From positions 1 to 64,000 of the forward strand of contig JAKSYS010000173.1 of assembly GCA_022925895.1 (NCBI GenBank): DNA of 64,000 nt. The letters are read 5' to 3'. Each line of letters begins with the position of its first letter. Position 1 is the first letter of the stretch. Positions 55,608 through 64,000 of this stretch are shown here, piece by piece. Under the pieces are notes generated by a model. That model had not been told where the DNA came from. It worked only from the letters and a program-made list of their open reading frames with translations, and made no database searches. Both the position numbers and the translations under genes were made by a program. The stretch is from Fragilaria crotonensis. Its lineage: Eukaryota > Bacillariophyta > Fragilariophyceae > Fragilariales > Fragilariaceae.

Positions 55608-57032
55608 ATGGAGAATCGCGGCAACAGCAAGGGTGATGGCGATGCGAAGAAAGCGCCTGCGAGAGCAGTGGCACGGACAACAGACTTGATAAAAGCCAAA
55701 GCCACCATCAAAGAGGATGACTTAACTCAAGGATCTTCGTCTGATTTACCAAACATGGCCATGTCGTCGGCTCCTTCTGGATCCTCTCCATACGCTTCGT
55801 CGCAGTTACCACCAGCGTCAAAGGATCGTGACACTCAAAAATTGGAACATGCACCGCCGCGCGAACCAATGGTGGACTTGTTGGAAAGGCCTCCTGCTGT
55901 TTCTGCAAGTAACCACAAAATCGCTCCCGGAGCATTTCCCGTACGATCAGCTCGAAACACAGCAACAAGTCGGACATTCAGGTCACCAATTATGTCATAT
56001 GATTCCCCCAGAGAGTTGACGAATGAAGAATCCAAGCAGGAAGATGGAGTGCCAAACTCCGCAGCCGCTGGAATTGGTTTGTATGCTGTGGAAGCGCAAC
56101 GGGTTCCGGATGGAAACGAGGATGGAACGGTAATGGTTGCCGAGGCCCAATACGTCAGAAGAATGAAATGGTACCAACGTCGATGGATTGTTGTGGGTCT
56201 TGCCTTGTGTGCGTGCGGTTTTGCGGCCGCTGTGATTGTTATGGTTGTACTTTTCGTTCGACAACCAGCAGCAGCACCTGCGCCGATCTCCTCGACGTCG
56301 GTAAGAATCGCCTGCAATTTTCTTTCCATTTCAAACGTGACGGTGTGTCGATCGACATTCTTGTTTGATACTAATGCTGACGACAAAACGACTGGTTCCT
56401 CAATTCCCAGTGAGATCGGACTCTTGACACAGTTGACGTTGTTGAATTTCGCATACATTGGGTTGACGTCCGCAATTCCCAGTGAGATTGGACTCCTGAC
56501 ACAGTTGTCGATTTTGGATTTTGGAGTCAACGAGGTGAAGGGTGCAATTCCCAGTGAGATCGGACTCTTGACACGGTTGACGGCATTGTCTTTCTACGAC
56601 AATTCGTTGACTTCCACAATTCCCAGTGAGATTGGACTCTTAACACAGTTGACGTATTTGTCATTCTACGACAATTCGTTGACTTCCTCAATTCCCAGTG
56701 AGATTGGACTCTTGACAAAGTTGACATATTTGGGTTTCTCCAGCAATACGTTGACTTCCACAATTCCCAGTGAGATTGGACTCTTGACACAGTTGAGGGT
56801 GTTGGAATTCTCCTTCAATTTGTTGACTTCCACAATTCCCAGTGCGATTGGACTCTTGACACTGTTGGAGAGTTTGTGGTTCACCGACACTACATTGACT
56901 GGGACAATTCCGTCATCCCTCTGCGCACTCCCTTCTCCCCCCTCCATCTATATCGACTGTGGTGCAATCACGTGTGCTTCAGGTTGTTGCGTGGATAGTT
57001 CAGGTTCTTCCTGTGGCTTCACAATTTTCTAA
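55608..57032 (+). CDS. Membrane-anchored leucine-rich-repeat protein
   Basis: The first ATG in the frame (55608) gives 474 residues. Residues 1-190 are polar, Pro/Ser-rich and probably cytosolic. Residues 193-217 (starting WIVVGLALCACGFAAAV) are one membrane segment after a basic stretch. A short stalk leads to six to seven plant-type LRRs of 24 residues (IPSEIGLLTQLT.L.F..N.LTST), from about residue 266 to 430. A Cys-rich cap follows (CGAITCASGCCVDSSGSSC). Such proteins are abundant in diatoms, probably as surface receptors or adhesion proteins; no kinase is present. The repeats are almost identical at DNA level with a 72-bp period (56,400-56,900). The last codons and the TAA stop come from the LINE E6 that begins at 57,020, so the original C-terminus has been replaced by a few residues. 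Confidence 0.85.
   Translation: MENRGNSKGDGDAKKAPARAVARTTDLIKAKATIKEDDLTQGSSSDLPNMAMSSAPSGSSPYASSQLPPASKDRDTQKLEHAPPREPMVDLLERPPAVSASNHKIAPGAFPVRSARNTATSRTFRSPIMSYDSPRELTNEESKQEDGVPNSAAAGIGLYAVEAQRVPDGNEDGTVMVAEAQYVRRMKWYQRRWIVVGLALCACGFAAAVIVMVVLFVRQPAAAPAPISSTSVRIACNFLSISNVTVCRSTFLFDTNADDKTTGSSIPSEIGLLTQLTLLNFAYIGLTSAIPSEIGLLTQLSILDFGVNEVKGAIPSEIGLLTRLTALSFYDNSLTSTIPSEIGLLTQLTYLSFYDNSLTSSIPSEIGLLTKLTYLGFSSNTLTSTIPSEIGLLTQLRVLEFSFNLLTSTIPSAIGLLTLLESLWFTDTTLTGTIPSSLCALPSPPSIYIDCGAITCASGCCVDSSGSSCGFTIF
56400..56900 (+). repeat. 72-bp tandem repeats coding for LRRs
   Basis: Each unit carries CAATTCCCAGTGAGATTGG, then ACTCTTGACACAGTTGA, with variable sequence between. The near-identity implies recent array turnover. 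Confidence 0.88.
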
Positions 57033-57053
57033 TTTAAACTTACGAGTGAACGG

Positions 57054-57068
57054 TCTGTCCGCAGCCCG
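57054..57068 (+). promoter_or_regulatory. Invariant 5' block of LINE E6
   Basis: TCTGTCCGCAGCCCG, beginning 34 nt after the element start at 57,020. Confidence 0.6.
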
Positions 57069-57120
57069 AACATACGTACTTTAAATAGGAAATCGTAGCG
57101 TAACCAACCGTTGATTGACC

Positions 57121-59367
57121 ATGACCGACGAAGCGGCGATGCCGCCACCCCCAGCGTATCCTACTTTTGAGGAAGTAGAGCACTCTGTGTACGGGTTCGA
57201 ATGCGACCAGTGGGAAGAAATTCCCTATCCCGATGGTCCAGATTGGTTTACGGACAGTGAACACAATCATCGAAACGAAATGCCAATCGATACCAGAAAT
57301 ATGGAGGAACGCCGACGGGATGGGCTCGTTATCTGGTATTAGGATTCTTTGGGTATGAAGATTGTAGCAAATTTGAAGAATTGTGGAGTAACTTTGACAG
57401 CAGTCCTTTGGCAGTACACAAAGCTATCTGGTACCAATTCATGTATCACTTGGATAGAGAGTTTGCGATCTCAGAATGGACGACAAACTATAGCCACATC
57501 TACGTCGCATATTATGAACCCGAATTGTTGCAAGTCAATACTCTCGCAACATTGAAAGAATGGAAAATTCTAAAAGATGCAGATACCTCCATGGAAGACG
57601 TTAGCACAGGAAACAAAGACTCAGATGGATGGATTGATGTACCTGAACGCGGCCGGCATAGAGGCAAAAGTCCACCTAAGAAAGAAACGGAAATTGCAAC
57701 GCCAACCCAAACCACAGAACTGCAAATGAACGGAACAAAAGAACAAAGACATATCAGTGACAGGGAAAAACACAGTAACATTCCGGCAAGGCAAGCAATC
57801 AAAGAGCTCCATAACCAGCTCAAGCAATCGAAGAGATATCAAAAGCATATGAAACCAGCTTCTAAACTACCACAAGTGTCTACAGTTCAGGAAGAAGATG
57901 AAGATGAGTTTCTTATGGAGGAAGATCATAGTAAAGGAAGCACAACTGCGACATGGTCAGACGCATTACCAAAGCTGCAACCGTTTCACAATGTACCAGT
58001 GAATGATGGCACACATCGGTTAACTGTAAAGTGGAAACCATCGGGAGGCATCCAACAGTAGTATGAACAAGATAAAGAAAAGCTCATCACAACGATTCAA
58101 ATCTTGCTCTCTTCGGTTCTCAATGAAAATGAAGGTATGCTGTAGCTATCGATGGGAAAGCAAAGATCTCAAGGCATCATCGGTCATATCAAACCTGACA
58201 GGAGAGGAACTTAGAGATTACGTTTCCCCCCACATCTCATTTATTAAATCGACATCACAGATGATTTTTGGAGTTGGAGTGGGCTTTACTGATAATCCAA
58301 TCAAATGGCAAACCACGCCCGGGAAGAAACAGACATTGAAAGAGAACAATGTGGAAATAAAAATATCTAATTCCAGCAGTACTGGAGCGAAATCGGTTGT
58401 CGCAGGTTATATCTTACTAAAGGCACCAAACACAACGTCGACACATCGTTATACTCAATATCTTTGCAGTGAGATGCCCGATGCCACACCATTCTTCGAT
58501 ATTGAGCGTCACAAGAAAACCCCAATGGATCAAGTAATTCCGCACCTAGCAATCCACTGTGGAGAACGCCACGTAACTCCTGTGTGTCAATCATTATTAA
58601 AAGTCTTAAATGGCAACGGCACGGCTAGTACTTTTCTCCCTCGATATATATTCAGCGCTATGACAGAGGACCAAATCAACAACCAGTACAAGTTTCATGA
58701 AAAATGGCTACACTCCGTCAAAGCTCTACAACTGTCCCCTTCTATCTTTCATCTGGATCAACCATGTATCGAATACTGTAACGATGGCAGTATTCAAAAA
58801 CGGTCAACACGGGAATGGGCCACGACATTAAAACTCAGCGACGGATCATCTGCGTTGTGCGATGTTGTAAACGGAACAAAAGACGAGAGAAAGGCATATC
58901 TCTTGGCACCAGTCCACTACCACGAACAAGCAACGGAAGAGCTAAGGCAGTATCGCATGAGACTCTCACCCCCAAGCCATAGGGAAGCCCGGTTCCGAGA
59001 TAGCGTTCTGGACCTCCCAGACGAGATACACATCAAGACGGCAGCGGACTCTAATGTCTTACTGATTGGAAATCTCTCGACAGCCGAGGTACGGCAGAAG
59101 CTACCATTGTATGAGACAAAACGTACCCCTTTTATGTCGGCAGTTGGAAAACAGAACCGAACTAAAATGTCGCTTAAGATCCAACCTTCAAAGAATGCAT
59201 GGAAAAAACCTCCTGCGGCACGAGCTGTGCAGCAACAACAAGTGAACGACGAAGAAGACTCGTCGAGTACGGAGGGTTGCACTTTAGTGGGCACGGACGA
59301 ACTCAGTACAGCATCAACACAATCGCTGACATTGGCATCCGAATCCAAGTATCAGGCAAAACTTTGA
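57121..59367 (+). pseudogene. LINE E6 ORF1, frameshifted
   Basis: ATG 57121 opens MTDEAAMPPPPAYPTFEEV. Frame changes near 57,340 and 58,060 lead to the frames 57381-58061 and 58063-59367. It contains AIWYQFMYHLDREF, VPVNDGTHRLTVKWK, GYILLKAPNTTSTHRYTQYL, FFDIERHKKTPMDQVIPHL and CGERHVTPVCQSLL, the same plan as the other ORF1 proteins but clearly the most distant of the four. Confidence 0.82.
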
Positions 59368-59430
59368 GAATTGGAACACGCAACGAAGAAAAAGCTGGAA
59401 CATCTAAGTGCAAGCAAATGAGCTAGAGAA

Positions 59431-59690
59431 GTATTTAGGAAGTTGAATTCTGGGGTTTGTGATACTAAATAATGTATCAACTAGAAAATGCTCATAAGTA
59501 CGCTATTTTCAACGTAAGATGTATATGGTTCAGAATTCGGTAAAATTGTTTTTTTTGTTTCTGAGCTTTTCTTTTCTGTTGATGAAGAAATGCTCATTTA
59601 TCTGAGGTTTGAAACTCGTAATTTCGAAGCTAATTCAGTAACGTTTTTCCACCATCCGTTATTCGTGTACAAAACCTGGATTTGTGTTTT
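59431..59690. other. Short AT-rich spacer
   Basis: No gene or repeat recognised between E6 and the next transposase fragment. Confidence 0.45.
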
Positions 59691-60564
59691 GCCTGTTGGA
59701 TTCCTTGTTATTATGCATACCATAGAAATGATTGTATTGTTGTTGTCACGTCCAAACAGAAGCAACGTGATCCCAACTTGGAAGCTGTCTTTTGTCGCAA
59801 CCCCTTTTGCACTCGAGGAATGCACAAAGCATTTGCTACAGAGTCCGCGTTTCAAAAGCATTTGGCCATGCTTCTGCAATGCAAAACCTTTTTGATGAAC
59901 CAACATGCTGGACAACGGTCCCATCATCATACAAATTCAGCAACGCAACAAATGCCGAGTTTTTCTAACAATGTAATTATTGCGACAAGCAACAAACGCA
60001 AGTTTTTGCTACGTCGCGATGTGGTGAATGAGACACGTCCCGAGTTTTTGGTGAACCCGAGCACTGTGGTTGTTGTGCCTGAGTATATGCTACAAGAAGC
60101 ATCTGAAACAGCTACAGAAGATTGTGATGTGGGAGATATGGATTCCGATGATGACTCATTTGACAATGATGCCAATGTGTGTTGGGAGGATTTTTGTTTA
60201 GTCGCACAAGGTCCATCTGTGTTGTTCACCCATCAAGTGGACAGTGGATTTGCTGAAAGTGATTGACAATATAAATGCCCCTGATTATGCATTTGGTGAC
60301 ATTTTGGCTTGGGCTCGTGGTGCAAATGCTGCAAAGTACTCATTTAATCCTGTGGGTGGTTTATCAAGATCCAAGAATATTGATGTTCTTTTTGACTCAA
60401 TGCCAAATGCTTGCCAGTTGCTGCCTTCAATTGTTCCTGTCTTATGTGCTGAAGGCTTGGTCAGTGATGTAGTTGTGTTTGACTTTGTTCCGCAGCTACT
60501 AAGCCAATTGCAAAACCCAACAATTATGCAACAAGAGAACTTAATCATTGATGTGAACTGCCCC
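59690..60564 (+). pseudogene. Plavaka-like transposase, N-terminal fragment
   Basis: It opens with a zinc-finger-like block (VFCRNPFCTRGMHKAFATES, then H and C), followed by an acidic linker, a frame change near 60,240, and NAPDYAFGDILAWARGANAA with LSRSKNIDVLFDSM. The same order (finger, acidic linker, CPDYMLHKVLMWAYNAKSSG, MSRKANIRWMYQ) occurs at 62,688-63,350. It ends at LIIDVNCP, just before the sequence hit by the MITE. The catalytic part is missing. Confidence 0.65.
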
Positions 60565-60567
60565 TAA

Positions 60568-61217
60568 GAGCAAGTCTTATCATAGGGTTAAATTTTTGAC
60601 ATTTTAACCCCTGGGGTCTAAATTTTAGATCCTCCACGTCGAACGAAAAAAAGCAAGTCTTATCATTTTTAACTTCATAACTCAAACCCTTTTGAAGAAC
60701 AGTATGGTAAAATCAAGAATCGAGCTCCCTTTCTATACTCGTCACTCGTCAACAACGACAACATTGCCGCGGCAAATTTGATTGCCGAAGCAAATCACAC
60801 CCACAAGAGACTGATGACCATGGGGTGAGCATTGTGGAAAGACAATGGAACAAAATCAACAGGAGTGCTCACATCTCTGCTCCTGAGAACAATGCGTTGT
60901 GGAGGTGACATTGTTGTGTATGCAGTACTAGTACTAGTCGTATGCATACATGTAGTGATGTGTGACATCCACACCATGCCTTGACGAGCAGAATTTGTGC
61001 CGAAAAAAAGGGGATAGTGGTATATACATGGCGTAGGAAACGCGTAGATGATTTGGACCCCGGGGTCAAATTTGCTGAATTTAGACCCGGGATTAAAAAA
61101 TAGACCCCAGGGGGTCAAATTCAAGATCCTAAAAAATGACTTATACCCTCCCACAAGACTTGCTTTTTTGATTTTTTTCGATTCGGGACTCACTTAACCC
61201 CAAGATAAGACATGCTC
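60568..61217. mobile_element. 650-bp MITE with TAA target duplication (PIF/Harbinger-like)
   Basis: Imperfect 25-30-bp inverted repeats begin GAGCAAGTCTTATC at the left and GAGCATGTCTTATC (complement) at the right. TAA lies on both sides (60565-60567, 61218-61220). A second inverted repeat (AAGCAAGTCTT at about 60,651; complement near 61,155) and paired GGGTCTAAATTTT-type blocks lie inside. No coding capacity. A 3-bp TAA/TTA duplication is typical of PIF/Harbinger. An unoccupied relative of the target is at 62,087-62,106. Confidence 0.85.
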
Positions 61218-61380
61218 TAAGGGGGCGGGGTTCAAACTTGATAAATTTTCCTCAGATATAAATATTTTTACTTGATACCACAGGAGCTATTTTATTTAGA
61301 GAAAAATACCACAGGAGCCAAATTTGTGCCATCGGAGCCGCTTTTCAAATAACAACATATACCAGAGGAGCCACAGGTCA
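61218..61380. repeat. Direct repeat copy 1: TAAGGGGGCGGGG terminus with GGAGCC cluster
   Basis: It starts TAAGGGGGCGGGGTTC, then an AT-rich block, then GGAGC[C/T] at about 61,285, 61,315, 61,333 and 61,366. About 75% similar to 62,091-62,190 over the first 100 bp. Confidence 0.75.
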
Positions 61381-62090
61381 CCCCCGTAAGCTCCAGTATG
61401 TTCCATTTCTCCCAACTAATTACATTTGCTTATTAATTTGTTGAGCCTTTCAATTCGGTTGCTTGTTTGTTCATTCCTTTGTTCACCGCGCAACGATGTC
61501 GTTCATTCGTTCGCTGTCGTTCATTGGTTTGCGACGAGGACACTTCACCTGGCAATGAGCGAGGGCAACACTAAACGTTTGTTCAATCGTTTGTTCATTC
61601 GTTCGTACATCTTGCGACGACAGCGACACAACACGTGATTGACAACGCGACAAGCGACACTAGACGCTAGCAAAGGCAACGTAAAATTCACAACTATAAA
61701 GTTCATAGCAACTCTACGTTGAATATGACAGCAACACTAGACATCATGGTCAAAGGAATCCCTACGACGCTAGTAAACCTTCGGATGATGACAACACAAG
61801 CAAGGAAAATGACACGAGATGTTAGCAATGATGACCATGTTCCTTTATTCATCAGCACTACTCGTCTTTCGTCTTCCACTGCAAATTGCTAGTCATCATT
61901 CAATCCCTGCTTGTCATCAACATTCCTTGCTTCATTCATTGCTTGGTTTGTTGGCAAGTTCGCAACTTCATTGCTAATTGACAGACAGGCATATGTGTTC
62001 GAACTGCGTCAACATCGCTACATCTAAATGAAAGGCTATTCGGAGAGCTTTGTAACACGATATTGGTGTGGCTCAGACAAATTCCACCCC
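61381..62090. other. Spacer between direct repeats, no supported gene
   Basis: It contains loose repeats of TTCATTCGTTCG/TTGTTCATTCG (61,470-61,610). No coding region is recognised. Confidence 0.5.
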
Positions 62091-62250
62091 TAAGGGGGCG
62101 GGGTTCCAATTAGATAAAAATTCCTCAATTATAAATATATTTAGTACATACATTGGGAGCCATTTTATTTAGGGATTTGTACGTCGGGAGCCAATTTTCA
62201 TACCTTGGGATTCAATATTTAACGAAAGATTTTTACGTTGGGAGCTTTGA
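62091..62250. repeat. Direct repeat copy 2: TAAGGGGGCGGGG terminus with GGAGCC cluster
   Basis: It starts TAAGGGGGCGGGGTTC, followed by GGGAGCC units at about 62,156 and 62,184 and GGGAGCT at about 62,242. It lies about 600 bp upstream of a Plavaka-like transposase start and may be that element's 5' terminus. Confidence 0.7.
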
Positions 62251-62687
62251 CATCAGGGAGGCCAAATCTCTGGCTTGTACTTCATCTGGTGGGTTTTAAT
62301 CACATATTCCATCAATTTCTACTTATTTCTGAGAAATGTTTGCTTTATTGTAAATATATATGAATAACAAAACACATTTCTCCTATTTATTGGCAATGTA
62401 TGATTTTCAGATATTTGTAGCTTTGTTGTAGATATTGTTTTACAATAATGACTCTTTGTGCATTATTCAATGGTAATTTATCTTGAATTCTCTGTAATGG
62501 GTCACCACCGGGCCAATGATCACTCATGCTCAAGTTCCAAGGATGCCCGCGCAATTTTCTTCACACGCCAGACTCAGGATTATGTTGCCTATGTCTCGCG
62601 CCAAAATTTGTTGCAGTATGCATCTTATGTTGTGAATTCAGAAAATAGACCTCAAAGTTGCACCATCAGGCATTGTTGACAATTGTC

Positions 62688-64000
62688 ATGTTTGATTGCT
62701 TTAACATCAATTGCTATGCTAGATTTAATTCTGAGCGCGGACTGCGTATGCACCTTTGGCGGAGTTCACCCTGTAAGGATTACATGGAAAGGCAGCAGTC
62801 AGGAACTCGGGCAAGCGTGGATGGTTGCCCCGAAATTGTTTCGACAGTGCGACGTCCCTGTTATGGTGTAGAATCAACCTGCCTGAATCCAGGAATGGAC
62901 ACTAATCCTCCCACGCACATGCCATTTGAAGAATTTGACTATGGAACAACTGGCTATGATGACGGCAATGATGATGATGATGACAATGAAAATGACAAGA
63001 ATGAAATGTGTTTTAACGCCCAGCAGTTAGATCAACTTCCAATAACAACGACACTCTTTCCTGGAATTGACAATACTGCATCTCCTGCAGTTGTCCATGC
63101 ATTGATGGAACGCATTCGTGCAAATGAGAGGCATGCAGTGATGGTTTTGCAACATGATGTTGAACATCGATGCATTGTTGAACTTTTGAAGATTCTGGAG
63201 GACGCCCAGTGTCCTGACTACATGCTGCACAAAGTTTTAATGTGGGCTTACAATGCAAAGTCTAGCGGCTTTGACTTCAAGCCAAAAGCTATGTCCAGGA
63301 AAGCGAACATCCGATGGATGTATCAGGCTTTGCAACATTCACACCACCATCTCCCCAGGTGATCTCCATTGCCCTTGAAGATTGTGACAAACCTCAAGAG
63401 ATTGCTTGCTTTGACTTTGCTCCCATCCTTTGTCGTTGCTACAGGATGAAGACTTGATGGCACCAGAAAATCTTGTGCTTAACCACGAGGATCCCACGTC
63501 AATGTACCTCCCACGCAACAACAAAATTGGTGAGGCACACACTGGAAGCCGCTACCGTGAGCTCTATCATGAACTTATCACTCGAAAGTATCAGCTACTT
63601 GTCCCTATCATCATCCTCTATATTGATGGGACTGCCATTGACAGCAAGGGGCATGGTGAAGTGTGTCCTGTGTCCTTCACGACATCTCTCTTTAGTGAGA
63701 AGCTCAGGAGAAAGAGCACATCCTGGCGAGTACTAGGCTATGTTCCCGACTTGAAGTGCGGACGATCATCCGCCGCAATGAACTCTCAAGCCAATAACGC
63801 ACAGTCCAAAGGACGCACCACACGTAATTTTCATGCAGTGATGGACGTAATTTTGAATGGCATGTCAAAGGCACAAGCTGGAAATGATTGTCATTTGAGG
63901 AATGTTCCTTTGAAACTTGGCGGTCAGTGGGTGGTTGTTGATATTGTTTGTCCACTGCTTTCTGTGATTAATGATGGTAAGCAAGGCGATCAACTTTGCT
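62688..64000 (+). pseudogene. Plavaka-like transposase, N-terminal half, running off the window
   Basis: ATG 62688 opens MFDCFNINCYARFNSERGLR with a C-x4-C...H finger, then an acidic linker and NIRWMYQALQ. A frame change near 63,350 leads to VISIALEDCDKPQEIACFDF, another near 63,430 to NNKIGEAHTGSRYRELYHEL, LLVPIIILYIDGTAIDSKGH and GEVCPVSFTTSLFSEKLR. IDGTAIDSKGH is the block that carries the first catalytic Asp in related transposases. Together with the different part at 16,850-17,735 this shows one family present in several broken copies. The C-terminal half is outside the window. Confidence 0.68.

Larger units (their letters stand above)
57020..59430 (+). mobile_element. LINE E6, 5' part only (5' UTR and ORF1)
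   Basis: It begins CACAATTTTCTAATTT at 57,020, matching the 5' ends of H and E4, with the TCTGTCCG block 34 nt later. ORF1 similarity ends in the coiled coil near 59,420. ORF2 and the 3' end are absent. A LINE retaining its 5' end and lacking its 3' end was cut by a later deletion or rearrangement, not by incomplete reverse transcription. I could not find a target duplication. Confidence 0.82.

Overview
The window looks like a repeat-rich stretch of a diatom (stramenopile) nuclear genome, probably a raphid pennate. The support is indirect: a precursor with a signal peptide and a Phe-containing plastid cleavage motif, a membrane-anchored LRR protein of the kind expanded in diatoms, GT-AG introns of 56-132 bp, diatom-type Ty1/copia sequence, and APE-type LINEs with an RNase H domain. 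I could not run searches, so the genus is open.

Layout. (1) 1-5,504: a 3.7-kb TA-targeting DDE transposon (TE1) with a frameshifted transposase sits 21 bp inside the end of a shorter relative (TE2-A). (2) 5,505-15,517: the only stretch dominated by host genes. It holds a type II membrane calcineurin-like phosphoesterase (+), a POT1-like telomere protein in six exons with a long N-terminal extension (-), TE2-B, and a plastid-targeted NTF2-like protein (-) carrying two compensating frameshifts. (3) 16,148-17,735: a TE1-type relic abuts the middle part of a Plavaka-like transposase. (4) 17,768-44,701: about 27 kb of LINE sequence, all on the minus strand. Target-site duplications show only three elements. 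A 9.15-kb host LINE (H) is split into three pieces by two related full-length LINEs (E4, 8.98 kb; E2, 8.78 kb). H itself lies in an old copia fossil that continues at 44,702-49,331. (5) 49,332-51,631: simple repeats and a minisatellite. (6) 51,632-57,032: a cysteine-rich ZZ-finger gene with broken frame, a partial TE2-C, and an LRR membrane protein whose stop codon is supplied by the next LINE. (7) 57,020-64,000: the ORF1 part of a fourth LINE (E6, + strand), two Plavaka-like transposase fragments, a 650-bp MITE with TAA duplications, and paired direct repeats rich in GGAGCC.

The four LINEs form one coherent system. They share a 5' terminus (CACAATTTYT) and an invariant block (TCTGTCCG) 34-36 nt downstream. 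They share an ORF1 protein with a conserved domain I do not recognise. Two have an ATGA overlap between ORF1 and ORF2. ORF2 carries endonuclease, RT, RNase H and a zinc knuckle. The three complete 3' ends carry a short three-stem RNA motif whose stems covary.

Many breaks are single-base changes in homopolymers. The two near-identical TE2 copies differ mostly in this way, so some frameshifts may be sequencing errors rather than real decay.
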